A DNA stretch of 64,000 nucleotides from Latrodectus hesperus (GCA_037975125.1 CM075855.1:86501206-86565205); one strand, 5' to 3'; positions 11,867-26,196 are shown, counted from the first letter of the stretch. The notes: generated from the sequence alone by a model not told the origin. Translations and numbers: made by a program.

Positions 11867-14271
11867 ATACGTAAGATTTTAATTCTTATACTAAAACTTA
11901 CACATTAAGTATTTTGAAAATTGTGTATATTACAAGAAATTAAGTGCTTCTATAACTCATGAATATCACATAATTATCTTAAGTAATAATTTAATTTGAT
12001 ACTATTCTGGGAAATTTTAAAGGAGCATGAATATATAAATCACGCTTTTCATAATTTAAACAATGATTTTAATAAACTGATTAAATGTAAGTTAAAAAAG
12101 AATATTAACGTTCATATTTCTGGTTCTACTGAAATATTTTAAACCAGATTTCCTATTTTTATCCCCAAAGTTAAGCAGAACTTGACTGACTAGAAGTTGT
12201 GAGAGAAGAAAATGGGCAGCACACGATCTCCAAAGTTCTCCGAATTCCGTTGTTTCCAGGAATGCGAATAGTTTAGAGATTCGGGTTTTCTGAGAAAAGC
12301 TCCTGGACAAAAGTTCCTGTTTACCTCCGCCAAGATAATTGTGCTTTTTCGGAATTTATTCTCGGAGAAGCTCATTGTTGTTGGGAGAAATAATAAAAAT
12401 CATCGAAAACTGAGTCCTTTGAGAAAGGAGAACAACTCTTTGGAGGGCGGTCGTGGCCATCTATCAACCGCCGGATCAACAATCGCCCGCGATTCTAGTC
12501 CAGGACATGCAGGCCCTCCAAGTCATTACCTATTAGCGTCTCCCTTATTGCGCATCCACGGTCGCCATGGAATCATTAATTCCAGAAAAAGTCCGATCTC
12601 TGCCCTTGTCCAATCCATCATGCCACACTGCTCTGCGTGAAGCTTGAATAATGTTCCATGGACTACCTTCCATCTTGTTCGCTGTGAGCCCGTTAATCAG
12701 CCGGGTCAGCCCTTCTTGAGAGCTCAGCAATAATAAAAATAAATAAATAAATAATCGCTTCGGGGTCTCCGGGAACATGCAATAAATAAATGAAAGGATT
12801 TTTAAATAAATGTAAACCTCGAATGACTCAGCATTGTCCAGCGTTCGTTTTGCGTTGGCGATCGGCGACAAAGATGTTCTCGGATTTCGAATGAACTGGA
12901 TGAGATTGTTGGCGAGATAAAAAAAAAATATAGGAAGAACACTATTTTTTAAAAAATATATCAATCATTTTCCTGGCAACCCTGCAAAAATATTTACACG
13001 TAATTCAGTGGTAATGTCGCACTTTTTATGGTGGTGGAACCTAATTCGAATTCAATCTTTGTTGAATAATGGAATATCGGGCTTCCTCTTTCGCATACAG
13101 ATCTATAAGAATGGGCGCTGAGACATTTTACGAAGTTGTTTCTTTGCCATACATAAAAAGTCATGCCAAAAAGAATTGGATATTGAAAAAAAGTCTTAAA
13201 GCAAATTTCACTAACAAGATGTCTACTTAGTGATGTTAAAGCCCTGTGACTGAAAAAAAATTTTTTAAGGTCTCCCTTTGATACTGTCTATTAAGAAATA
13301 AACCAGCAATTCAACTGTTTTGGTCAATTGGAACGATTTAAGTTGTAGGACAGAAATATTTGATATCACATATTGGATGCCCAACCAGCAGATGACTGAC
13401 TCGCAAGATCCAGAAAGTGCTGCGCAATGAAAGTAAATGTAAGTGAAAGTATGTGGTAAGTTGGATTGGTTGGTGACATGTCCAAAAAGTCAAATGGATC
13501 CATGACTGCCAATGACGGCTTCACTATACTCTGAGTGTGAAGATCGCCACTAAATAGGTATTCTCCGATATTCTAGAGCTATACTAATATTGTTGGACAA
13601 TTGAAAATATGACTTGGAAAGAGTTTTCCACGAAAGATGTAAGATAATAAAAAAAAATTCGAGATACGTTTCTTCATCATCTATAATCGTATCTTATGAT
13701 TCAGGTGACGTTAACTTTAAGAGTAAATTAAGCCTTTTGATGTTATATTAAAAGCAACTGTGCCTACATGACATTCACTCATTACATACAAGCAGATCTA
13801 ACTTGGCGATAATCTTGGCGTCATGGTAATAAGATAAGGCAATGAACATCAAGCGGTACTAAATTTTATACAACTAAAATGAATAGACAACACCGTTTTA
13901 CTTTATATAATGGTAAGAAAGTATGGTTGTAGTAAGTAATTTATTTTAAAAGAATATTTTATCAAAGTAAAATCACTTAAAGAATTATAAAAAATGAAAC
14001 TAGCATAGAAGAGCAATTAACTAAATGGAGTGAAAGCAAATGGAGACGTTTTGTTCAGATCCGGGCGTTCCGAAAATTCAAACTCCTACACAAGGGAAGT
14101 ATTCGGAAACAAACCAACCATTAGCATCTCATTATTTCTATAAAGGACGACTTTTTCATTCATAAATACTCCTTAAATCTAGATAGCATGTATTATTACT
14201 GCAATAACAAGAAAATAAAGTAATATTTTAATCACGAAGATAAAGTACCTAAAAATTAATATACATATATC

Positions 14272-14318
<47 letters not shown>

Positions 14319-15079
14319 AAACACGTAAATAATTCTTAATAATTTTAAATCATATGAAGGCATTAAAAGTTGGAATCACTAAAGTTCAATTTTTAAGATT
14401 ATTTTTCTCAGATTAAAAAACTGATCCTTTCCATTTACAATCAAGCACGTGACTTTTTTTTTATAATATTCATTAGAATAGAGACAGAAAATATTTACGG
14501 CTTTTTGGATCTCTGGTTTGTAAAACTAAACATTGAGAAGAGTTCAATTCTTAGTAGTTGGCCAATTTGTAGTGGCACTCTCATATTAGAATTACAAAAT
14601 ATTCTATTTGATGGAATTTAATATTCTAATATCAAATTCTCATTTATGAAACGAGATACGATGCGATTAAGAGACAAAAAATGAAATTATTGACCCTGAT
14701 TTTTAATTGCAGACAAATCCTCAAGTCAGCAAATTTCATCATATCGCAATTGGTTGATTAGCAAAGAATCGAGTCTGTTACCTTTCACTGATAAACCATT
14801 TAACAGGAAAATAAAAGTTTAGTCATTCTTATGTGTAATGGCGAATTCAGGCATTTAAACGAAACAAAAACAATAAAAATATATATTTCCGTAACCAAGG
14901 GGTTTGACTGTTATCCAATGGAAGACCACTATATCGACAAAACTTGTGCACATAAACTAGTAGCAGCCTATTTTCTTTCTGTTGGCGCAAAATAGAATGT
15001 TTCAAAAAAGGATGCCAACTTAGGAATTATACTTGATACTAGATAATTAGATAATAGCTGAATATTATAGGTAGTTGTC

Positions 15080-15151
<72 letters not shown>

Positions 15152-15300
15152 GCAAATAAGAAGTAGGATTACCTATTGTAAAAATTAAATAAGCTAAGTA
15201 TATTAAGATTAATTCTTAATATTCTCAACTCTTTACATATTAACAATAATTGCAACAGTGTGGGCAAGTTAACATCATTGAAAAGAAACCAATAAGGCGA
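11387..15300. other. Non-coding stretch with three (AT)n microsatellites
   Basis: No gene is supported. Uninterrupted alternating AT tracts occupy about 11806-11864, 14274-14316 and 15083-15148. A less A/T-rich patch at about 12180-12960 contains overlapping open frames on both strands (99 and 139 codons) but no recognised domain. A short AATA repeat sits near 12730-12755. Confidence 0.55.
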
Positions 15301-15720
15301 GGTTAGCACGGAGTTAAATCCAGCCAGAAAGCGCCAAGATGAGCTCAAAACTATGGTAAGCAGTGAAATGTTTCCAAATTATAAAGTGCAGGCTATACAA
15401 GCCATGGCCGCAGACGATCACCTCTAAAAACTGAGAGTGGATCCTATAAAAAAAAAGCAAATAAAGAACTAACCCAGGTATCGGCATCTTCCGCTCCATA
15501 AATCCCAGGGCGTCATTAATTCCATTGGGGTCACTCATCCGCGCCACCCCCGCCACGCTGGTAATGATCGCCCCCCTACCACACCCGAGACCAACCGATA
15601 TATTGGGTACCCAAGCGTGCAATATGGACGAGGGATAAGCTTCAAATTGCAAGACGGGACATCTATAACGACGCACTGCACCGAACCGAAGTGGGTTATT
15701 TCGGGCGGATTTTAGTCAAT
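15301..15720. other. Isolated GC-richer block of unknown origin
   Basis: About 400 bp stand out from the AT-rich surroundings, with CpG dinucleotides and C-runs near 15540-15600. The minus strand carries a 120-codon frame (15314-15676) whose first half reads as a plausible globular peptide and whose second half is hydrophobic. No family is recognised. It could be a fragment of an unrecognised mobile element or a conserved regulatory block. No terminal repeats or target duplications were found. Confidence 0.35.
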
Positions 15721-17663
15721 CGTACTTGTTTTAGGGATAAGGATCTACCGATAATAAAGCGTTTGATTGAGTTATAATATCAACAGCTCAACTAAAGGCA
15801 TCTACACTGCGAAAACAATTTTAAATTTTGGGATTTTCGAAAAAGAGGGATGGTTAATTATTAAATTTATTACAATAATTTATTATTATAACAGGCATAC
15901 CATAATAATAACACAACATTTCTTCTCACTTTCAGTTTTGAAGTGATCTCTGAAATAGTTTTAAGTCAAATTTAATTATAATTATTTGAACAACATTATG
16001 TTCTTGTTATATGGTAATTCGTGCATGTTTTTTTGGACCAAACTTTATGCATATCGGATAAAAAAATATGAATTAATAAAGAACATTTGTAAGGAAAATT
16101 ATTTTTATGCATTCTCATACTCTACTTGTACTTAATTTTATATATATTCTTAGATATTTTAAGCATGCATTTATATTTGCTTATTGTTAGCCAATTTTCA
16201 TTCGAATTTTTAACAGAAATGCAATCAAACAAAACGAATGAAATTGGAAAATTTCATGGAAAGAGAAAACAAAAATTTATATCAGATATAAATTGAGTTT
16301 CGAATTTCTCATATATTTTAAAATACAATTTAATTATAGTTTATTTTGATTCAGAGTGATTAAATTAATAGAAATCATAAAAATGATATGGAAATAATGA
16401 AAATCATCAAAAAATTTTAATAAAAAAGTTTATTTGAAACATATGTTTTTATATTTTTATAGGGTAGGCTTAATTAATCATGGTATAAACAAAATATAAA
16501 AAATAATAATTAAGTATTTCCTTATATACAATTCTATTATTAATTTTAACTTAAAATACAGTACAGAACTTTAAAATTTCAAATTAATTGAAGCCACTTG
16601 CCGCTTTTGTTATTTATTTTTAACATAAATAAATAAAAAATTCCCTTTAATGAAATTTAAAATACTTTCAGACCTATAACTTTTTAACTATCATCGATAG
16701 CACAAATGATTCTATCTCAAGGATTTCCCCATTATTTTAATTAATCTAATACTATTAGCCCCTTTTTAATATAGGTGTTACATTAACATTCATAATCATT
16801 ACTTAACTCATGATGATAATCACCTAATTTTATTCATAATGATTACTTAACTTTAATATCTATAACAAAAGAAAGGATTTCCAATTTTAATGCAGCTAAA
16901 TTCATTAACTGAAATTCTGATCCTTTAAAGCCATTTTCGCTAACATTTTTATCAATCAAGTCATAAAACTAGATTCAATTTCCATTTTATTGATTAATTA
17001 AATACTACTTAGGACTTATATACTATATTTAATTAATAATTCTGTATAACATAAATTTATAATTAAAGAATTTTATAATTAAATAAAAAAGGCTCCTGTT
17101 TAATTTTAATGTGTGATTCATTAAATTAATTACTGAAATTTTTATTTAACAAATAAATCAATAATTTTAATAATTAATTTATTTAATTAATTATTAAATC
17201 AACTGGTTTACTTATTGATTTTGTACTTTAGAAATTTTATAGTTAAATAAAAAAAACTTTTATCTGATTTTAATTAATTTTATTTATTATAGTAAAGTTT
17301 TACACAGCTCCCATTAATTTTAAATAAATTAAATATTAAATTTATTTAAAATTAATATTTAATTTATATTAATTAAAATTAAATAAAATTAAATATTAAA
17401 TTAATATCATTGTTTTAGTGTTAATTACCTTTTTTGGACCAAAATAACTCAAGAAAATTTTCTTCAAAACCCAAAAATTTGAAATTAGCCATTTGGTTTT
17501 TTTTCTGTTCTAAGATTAAATGTAAATAAAAATGCCTTTCTTGATTCAAGTATACTCCATTTTCTATTTATTTATTTTATTTTTAATATTACAAAATTTT
17601 TATCTGATTTCTTTCCAAGATGTCTATTTTCTTGTTATTTTCGTTTACTTATCAAAAATTGTC

Positions 17664-17677
17664 CCACTAGATGGCGC
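17664..17677 (+). promoter_or_regulatory. Candidate CTCF binding site
   Basis: CCACTAGATGGCGC matches all 14 positions of the published CTCF core consensus CCASYAGRKGGCRS and is followed by T. CTCF is a zinc-finger architectural protein present in arthropods. The site lies in A/T-rich DNA where such a GC-rich word is conspicuous. Partial matches with the same AGATGGCGC core occur at 22472-22485 (11 of 14) and 31093-31106 (12 of 14). Occupancy cannot be judged from sequence, and a shared repeat origin is possible. Confidence 0.45.
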
Positions 17678-18746
17678 TCTCTTCATTTATTCATAAATCA
17701 ATGCATGTATTGTTTTTTATTTCATCTATATATTTAGTAACAATATTAAATTCATTTTCAATATCCTTTACATTAATTTTACTTACATTTTCCATTTTAT
17801 TTCCAAAGGCGACATTTAATAGCCATCGACTCAACAACAAAAGTTAACTATTGTTTCTCGCTTTAAAAGTTGGAGAGAATTTAATTCAAGTTAAAGCAAT
17901 TTTATGTCTTATTTTTCTTTCATATTCCATTTTCCACTTCAAATAATTCCATGCACATTTGCTTATTTAAATCACTCACAGTTTTATATCCACCCTTTAT
18001 TCAATGTATTTATATTCTTTACGTTCTAGCATATTATAAATTATTTATTATCTTTCAGAATCATTCTCTATTATTATTTTTTCTTCGTGCTCTATGTGTT
18101 TCATGTCTTAATATATTTACATCCATTTTTACTTTCTAAAAGAATTGGAAGCAAGTTATTTCTTGTAATATATTATCCACTAAATTACAGAACAACTATA
18201 TTCGTAATGTCTTTTCCCATTCGAAATGTTCTGATAAAAAGAAACCAAGTTTCACAATTCTCTTCAATTTTTATTGTCTTTGTTTCCCCAAGCTATACTT
18301 TATTTTTTTTAACCCTTACTTAATAATTTTTTTCATATTATTCTTTAGCTCAGAATTCATCTCTTCATATTATTTTCCTCTTTTAATATATAAATAATAA
18401 TTATTTTAATAAATATTTCCGAAATATTTTATCAATTGTAATCATCTAGGTGTAAATAATATAATCACACAGTATTAGGTAAACTGAATCAAATATTTAT
18501 AATACTGTTGTGAATATTTCTTGAAAAAAATCACAATTTAACTCACTTCACACAATTTACATTGTATTTTTACTCCAATTTTTCTTTTATTTTCATTCAA
18601 ATTTACTTAATTATAACTTTATAAATTACTGTATTTCGAAAAAATTCATACATAGTTTGTTATATTTCATTTCAAATGCATTAATAAGTCCAATTATTTT
18701 CTGAATTATAATTTATAAAATTCCGTTATTTTTATTAAATAATCAT

Positions 18747-18749
<3 letters not shown>

Positions 18750-18804
<55 letters not shown>
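18750..18804. repeat. (AT)n microsatellite
   Basis: Uninterrupted alternating TA of about 55 bp. Confidence 0.98.
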
Positions 18805-18808
<4 letters not shown>

Positions 18809-20367
18809 TCATAAATAATCATAATTAATAATATTTTTCCCAACTGTAAATTTTTTACCAATGTATTTTTAATATCATATTACAAAACAATACAACGTTT
18901 CTGTTCGCTGTCCTCTGAATATCGATGAAGATAAATTAAATTCCTTTTATCGATAAATCTCATTATATATACCGTCTCGAATGGCGCAGGATACAATTCG
19001 ATAACATATTACGTGCACCGTCACTCTACTTGAATGCGCGAATAACAGTGAAACTTGTTGGTCAATTGAGATTAGTAATTACATCGAATACTTGCCATTG
19101 CCAAAGGTTAATTTCTAATTCAATTCCCCAAGCCAACGCACGAGAGATACTTCTCGCCTATAGGAAACAACGTAACACGTACTACATTTGATTGTGCTAG
19201 AATTATAAACTTCTGCAATGCTTGTCGCAACACACTCCACACCAACAACCCTCCTTTTGGGGGAGATTTATCAAACTCATTAAAACCCTAATCTAGGCCT
19301 GAATTCACCTTCCTTTGCCATGAAGGAAATTCCCAATGCCACGCACTTCAAATTTTCCCTTTAAAGTTTATATTTGGGCAAAGACCTTGTCCAGGACTTG
19401 AGCGCTCAGGTGGCGAGTTAATCTCGACTCCAGTTCACCGGATATTTCCAACCTCTGTGATTAAAAATTCAAATTCGGAGGCGATTTCATGGAACTTTTG
19501 CAAACGACACGCCTACAGAGACGTTTGGATTTCGTTTTGAAACTTAAGGTATTTTTCAACTGAAAAGAGATCTTAGTCTTGAATTCTAAACGTCAAGGTA
19601 TGATTAGATTTTTCCAGGAATATCCTCGGCGCCAGAATACGAATGAAAGGCGGCACTGAGATACTAATTCAGAAAATTAACGAATAGTTATGTAAGAAGC
19701 ATCCCGCCCCGCAATGGAAGTAAAATAAAATCGAACTTCAAAATACAACAGAACATTTATTAAAAACGCAATGTGAATAACCTGCTTTTTCTTAATTGCA
19801 ATATAGTATTTTATTTAAGTTTATTCAAATGAGATTGGACACTGATTGTTACTCCGATATAAATGAACATCATTTGATTTTTTAATTTTTTTATTAGAAT
19901 TCGAATAGTATTCTATTTCGTTGGAACTCGAATAAGCGTTTGTTTACATTTGATGTCAATAACACGATTCTGCTCAGATAATTCGATAAGATTTCAAATT
20001 AGAAGAGGATAAAATAAAACATGCTTGTTCATACTTTATCTCGAATAAGCATTTGTTTAAATTAAATAAAAACTTGTTTTGACTGGAATTCCAATTAATG
20101 TTATCATCATTTCAAAGAAATATTTGTTTCCATTCAAATTCGTACATACATTTATTCTGTTTAATAAACAGACGTAACTCACATTCTACGCAAGTGAATT
20201 TTGTTTGTATTTATTGTTTCGTTTTGTGGTATACACCAATATGTAATGGAAAATATAAATAACGTGTTTATATTAAAAGTTGCCTTATCAATTATATGAA
20301 ATGTACACTAAATTAATTTTAAAGCATTGTTGTATTAAATATTACATAAATAAGATTATTAAATATC

Positions 20368-20427
20368 AATAACAATAGTATTATTGTTATTAACTTTTAT
20401 GTTAATAACAATAATACTATTGTTATT
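20368..20427. repeat. Perfect 27-bp-arm palindrome
   Basis: The left arm (20368-20394) and right arm (20401-20427) are exact reverse complements around the loop TTTTAT. Each arm is itself built from two inverted halves, AATAACAATA and TATTGTTATT, so the site can form nested or cruciform structures. The sequence is visible directly; no function is assigned. Confidence 0.92.
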
Positions 20428-23400
20428 AACATTTAATTATTTCATACACGAAAAACAAATATTATTACTGGAAATTAGCTGCTATTAAACTTTATGTTCC
20501 AAAATAAGCTATACAATTAAAGGAAAAAATTTCGTTTACATAACTCCATAACTAAAGAAATAAAATTCAAACATTCACCAAATTTGCTTAAGATGTATGT
20601 TAATCTATTTATTTAATTCTAACATTGTATCTTTACAATTTTATTTAAAAATGTCTTTTTAAAATTCATCATAGTAAAACGAAAATTCAAGTAAACGAAA
20701 ATTTTTTAGATTATGTGATGAGTAAAGAACAAATGATCTGACACTATATGTGTGTGTGAGCAGAAAATATAATTAAATAAAACCCATTCTTCTCGTGACA
20801 TGACAAAACATGTCAGGCATAAAAGAATCGAACAAAAAATGTGTACTTTAGAACTTTATCATTTATGCAAATGATTTCTTTCAGATTGTACAATCAAAAG
20901 AGCATAATCAAATCACTGGATAGACACCGCAAGTTACCGTCGTACATGTGTCTGAAGAGCGCAGAACATATTTCAATAGTTTATTACAATTCTTAAGTGA
21001 AGATGTGACAGGAATCAGTTCTAAATGTCAATTAAGGATGACTTCGAATGACTGGTGCAGAATAAAGATAAAAACGACAACAATGCTTATCGATGCCATA
21101 AAAATGAGAAAAATAATAAATAAAACTGCAGCATTCGGTAGTTGAACAAGCACTTCCAATTTAATACTAAATTGAATTTTATTGAAAGAGTCTCAAACTA
21201 AGCAACCCGGACTGCCAATCCATTTGTCGAGAGATTCCATGCACAAACTCAACTGAAAATAATGAATTTCGAAAAAAAATATTCGAAAAGAACGAGCATC
21301 ACAGTTTAATATCGAGAAATGACATGATCGATGTGTGTGGGATTTATATATTTTCACCATTCTTTCTTTTCTCGCCAAATTATTTGGACGCTTATTCTGA
21401 AATGTAAATGGCAGATTGAAAAATAAAATTCATCGCCATCTTTTTTTTAAAAATAAAAATGCAAATATGCAAACTATGACTTGTTCTGGCAAAGAAATCC
21501 TTTCAGACTTGGGACAAATGATTTCTGGAAGAAATAAAGGCGCGTGGCATAATAATGGAATTCATACGAGGCATTTATTAACTAAATTCGTTCATTTTCG
21601 AGGGCTCGTTCAATTGGCATCATTTTTGGCGAGAAAAAACTTTAATTTTATAGCCAAAATAGAAAAAAAGAAATATTTAAATACCTGTGTGTGTGAACAT
21701 TTTGCGCAGAATGAAAAAAATTGTGCTCATTAACAAATTATAGAAATTTATAATCTTCTCTTTACGGGGTGCTTATTTAAGATTAATTAAAAATAAATCT
21801 TCCACTATTAAATTCAAGTCTTCATTAATCTCAAGGCGAACGAATAGCGTTTTACATGCTGTGATAAATTTATTTCTGGCATTAATCAACACTAATGAAA
21901 AAAATTCCTATCTTTGACATTAAAAATAATGGTGAGAAATATTAACTTATGAGTTGGATTATAAATTAGTTTTTGGAAAAATACGGACTCATATTTCAGC
22001 TTTTTTCGTTTGCATTGATTATAAAAATCCTCATTTTTTCTCATTGGTTATTATATTTTAATAAAGCAATTAAAATTGTCTTAAAATATTGAAATAAATA
22101 ATGTAATTTAGAGAAACTCACAAATTTTTCCAATTTAAAAAGTAGGTATCCATTTATATATTAATTTGATCTGGTCAAAAGAAAAATAGCTAGTAATTAT
22201 TATGTGATAGTAAAAAAATGCTGTTTAACGATTATAATTAATATAACACAATTCTTGATTGATTAATCAATAATTGATAATTGTTGGTATATTTTGGTTA
22301 AATGTTATTGAATTCATTCTCATGACAAAATAATGACTGGAAAATTAATATTAAATCGGAACAATTATTGTACGTGATCATATAACTGCAAAACATGGAT
22401 CGTCAGGTTTGTTTCGAACAATTTAAGATGTGTTCATTCACTTGTATCTCCCACCGCAGCTCAACAAAATCTCAAGAGATGGCGCTGCAAGTTACTGATA
22501 TCACTCAAAAGATATTTTTTTCTACAATTTAAATAAAATAACATTGATGAATTAGCATTCTTAGTTCGTTCGTTTGTTTTAGCTCTATTATTTCAAAAAT
22601 GCTTAGAAATTTTTATTTCGTAACTTTTTCGAAATTTTTTTTTATTTATTATAAGTACCAAGATTTTAATTTTAATTGGTTTAAAATATTACTTCTGAAA
22701 TGGAAACATTGAATTAAAGGTTCCTATAAATTAGGATTCCTTTTAAACTAGAAGCGTTTAGAAAATTACAGATGGATATAAAATCACTGCTTGAAGTCCA
22801 TCATTACAATTCTATGATTTAACTGAAAAGAGTATAGAATTTGCAATAAATTGAACATAAAAGAAATCATATTATTCTTTTAGGCTTATGTAACATGGCT
22901 CCGAAATGGCTTTTATATAGTTCTTTAATCGATAGTCTGATATGATAATATTATAAGATATGTAAAATGTGGAAAATATGTAATCGGAATGACCTAATAT
23001 ATAATACGGAATGACTTCTAAATAAAACATCGCAATGTGTAGATGCTCCCTCTAAAGTGAAAATTACATAGAAGACAAGGCAACAGCCATACGTCATAGA
23101 TGGAAACTACATGCTTGAGAAAGGGAAAAAAGGAGTTTATTACGCGTTCAGCAGAACAAGTGAAGATCACAACTGTATAAAAACGTGGCAGGAAGATGGC
23201 GAAGAAGAACACAATTCTCCTACATCCCCTCCAACTATCCATCAATCCAGTTGGTCAGGTAATGATCCCGCGTGGAATCTTGGGAAGATGGCAACAGGTG
23301 GGCTCAAAGGTCAGTGGACCAGAACCTACTTTCTTGATCAGAGAAACAATACGTTATTTAGCAGGTTGTTTTCTCCAACTTTCATTCCACCCCCAAGCTA

Positions 23401-24850
23401 CGCATTCAAAAAATGTTTTAAAAATATATGCTGAATTAAAAATGTGCCGTGAGAAAAACGAATTGAAGTGAACTCATCAGGTAAATGAGAAAAGAACAAA
23501 TGCCGATGATAAGGAAAATAAAAAAATATTAAAAAACATTATACGTAAGATTTATTTATTTATCTTAATTTTGCATCCTAGTATGACAAAGAACGCATTT
23601 TGGATAGTAATGACTTGGAAGATTTTGTGATAAAATAAATCAAAATTTAAAAATAAACACCCCGCAATAATTTAAATTCATTTTTTCATCTCAATAGAAT
23701 AATTATCGTTTGATGAATATGATTACTTAATAGACAAATAAAAATGCTAATTTTAATAACAATACTTAATTATACATGAGCAAAATGAAAAAATTTAAAA
23801 GAAAGTTACAAGTACTATTAATTAATTATAAATAAAAAACCGACACAACTTTAAAAAAGTGTTACATTTGTATTAAAATTTTTTTGTTATTTTAAAAATA
23901 ATTCAAAAATTTAAAAATATCCATATAATAATTTAATGCAATTTAAAAACTGAAATGCCAAAGCGATGACAAGCAAAATTAGTTTACCAAATTTTTCCAA
24001 CAAAACACAGCAAAACATGATATTCATATCATTTTATACAACCTTTTAGGTATCCATCCAAATATTCTCATATCTGATAATTAAATTGAAACATCCACAC
24101 ATGAACAAATTTTTTAAACATCGTAAATAATCTAGAAAATAGCAATCGTTAACACACAGGATATATTAAAATTATCGCAAAAAATAAAATGGCTGCATTG
24201 TTTTACAAAGGCAATATTTAACTAATAAAAATACTGCTCGGGGTGAATATATTTAAAAAACAAATTTAACATCACTGAAATTAAATAAAAAATTATTTAA
24301 TTTCTTGGATTCTGTCACCACGTTGTTTAATTAGATACATTTATTGATTGATCAGTTTACAGCTTTATTACAAACAGCTATTTTCTTCAAAAATGTTTTT
24401 AATTTAAAATTAAATCGTCTTGAAATAAATTTCAAATATTGACTATGAAAATTTTATGTTAGAATAAAAAAAACAATGATGATAAAATGTCATCAAAGAA
24501 AAGGACAGAAGTCAATAACCTAAGTTTCCAAGCGTCGCCTGTAAAAGTTTACATCCAAGGAAATTGGCAAGTAATCTCTTACAATGTGAAAAAATAATCC
24601 TCCTAAATTCTTAGTTTTTGTTCAACTTGAAATAATCACAGCAGTAAGAAAAAGTGGAAGAGAAACGTACAAATAAAAAAAAAGATATTTAATCTTGTCA
24701 ACAGTATTTCTCGTGTGACAGGATGTTTGGGATGCAATTATAAGTTGAGCCGAAGCATGAGAGCACCTGTGCGAAACGAATTGCAGTTCGGATGAAGCCT
24801 TCTCAACCAAAAAACATTTCCAAAAATCTGTATTTTTTTTTTAAACTTAC
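20428..24850. other. AT-rich non-coding stretch
   Basis: No gene is supported. A less A/T-rich patch at about 23000-23430 has overlapping plus- and minus-strand open frames (75-107 codons) without any recognised domain. A CTCF-like core lies at 22472-22485. The rest is A/T-rich sequence with homopolymer runs. Confidence 0.5.
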
Positions 24851-24893
24851 CACCTTCTTTGTATATTCTTCGAAGATTTTCTCATAGTTGGCT
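24851..24893 (-). CDS. Candidate 43-nt internal coding exon
   Basis: On the minus strand a T-rich tract ending in ATCAG is followed by 43 bases and then a GTAAGT donor, so both splice signals are strong. One frame reads ANYEKIFEEYTKKV, which looks like real protein but requires the previous exon to end after two bases of a codon. A second frame is open too (PTMRKSSKNIQRR) and fits the single leftover base of the exon at 34981-35089. The third frame has a stop. The exon is on the same strand as that signal-peptide exon, about 10 kb downstream, so it may belong to the same gene; if the first frame is right, at least one exon must lie between them. No protein family is recognised. Chance occurrence in 10 kb cannot be excluded. 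Confidence 0.35.
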
Positions 24894-25552
24894 CTGATAA
24901 AAAAAATGGCGAAAGAATCAATACACACTAATCGTTATGAGCGAACAATTGTTGAAGTTTATCGTCTGCTTAATAGCATTTCTCTAAGTTGAGGTTATTA
25001 AAGATACTAATAAAATGACATTCTAATGAAAAAAAGAAGTAATCAGAAAAATAATACTAATCTGGTAATTTTTTTTAAAAAATTATTCGGATAGAAATGA
25101 AGCAAAGTAATGAAATTTATTGCTATAATTTGAGTGATAAAAATTAAAAAAGGACATCAATATATAGCAATTTTTAAATTTAAAATTCTTATTTGTGATT
25201 TCTTTTACAGAATTATAAAAAATTTAAAGCTATCAGACGATTTTAATAATTCTTTATTGAATTATTGTTCGAAACGATTTTACATTTTGTGGAAAAAAGA
25301 AGTAACCGGAAAACCCAATCACATTCAATACAAAAGTGAACAAATTATGTTCTTTTTTTTTTAAGTCACTATGTGTTAAATATGTTTTAAAATAATAGTC
25401 TTGTAAGAGTGATTTTTTTCCTAATTTTTTTATTTATCAAAAGTTATACTTTTTAATACTGTCAAAGAAATTCTAAAACGTTTCATCGTCGGATATTAAG
25501 AATGAATGATTTACTCATCGAAGTTTTTGACAACGACAATCCTTAATAAGCA

Positions 25553-25572
25553 CTCTCTCTCTCTCTCTCTCT
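25553..25572. repeat. (CT)n microsatellite
   Basis: Uninterrupted alternating CT of 20 bp. Confidence 0.95.
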
Positions 25573-26154
25573 AATATACATTTTATTCATTTCATTTTGC
25601 TTCAAAGATAATAGAAAAACTCTTGCAGCAGAATAAAGAATGCTACAGAAATACGATATTTCAGAAATTTAAAAAGTAAAGGATCAACTGAATTTCCATA
25701 TAAAAGTTACAGCACAGAAATTTCACTATATTCATTTTATTTTTGCAGTTTTAATATTCGAAATAAAAAGGTACTTTTTAATTTTTTTTAGAATGGAACA
25801 TTTTTGTCATGACTATTTAATTAAAAAGTAGATTCAAATCCTCATTTAATTATTTTACCTAGAATACAAATTTATAAAAAATTAAGTAACTACATTTTTC
25901 ACATTAAATATCTTCATTAAAATACTCATATATCAAAGATTTTATATACAATGGGTGTTTTAGTGAGTAGATATGCACTTTTATAGAATTTTAAACATAA
26001 GAACACAAATAGATAATAAGTATAACCAAAAATTTTTTAATTAGCACTACTATACAGGAATTTAGGTAAAAACTCATCTAGAATTTTCCAAATTTTTATA
26101 TAAATTGAATTGGAATTAAATATATGAGTTTATAGAAAATAATGCTATTATACA

Positions 26155-26155
26155 A

Positions 26156-26194
<39 letters not shown>
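26155..26194. repeat. Compound (CA)n(AT)n microsatellite
   Basis: A short CA repeat runs directly into alternating TA up to 26194. Confidence 0.95.

Positions 26195-26196
<2 letters not shown>

Larger units (their letters stand above)
15721..20367. other. Very AT-rich non-coding stretch
   Basis: No gene is supported across 4.6 kb. The segment around 16400-17450 is almost pure A/T with many TTAATTAA-type permutations and short self-complementary words. An alternating AT microsatellite is at 18750-18804 and a candidate CTCF site at 17664-17677. A higher-complexity patch at about 18990-19530 stands out from its flanks and could be conserved non-coding DNA, but I see no coding signal in it. Confidence 0.5.

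Noticed and set aside
12545..12964. 139-codon minus-strand frame as a gene
   Set aside because: The frame begins in low-complexity A/T sequence, has no domain, and overlaps an open frame on the other strand.
15314..15676. 120-codon minus-strand frame as a gene
   Set aside because: The second half is composition-driven and no family is recognised; kept only as an unexplained GC-richer block.
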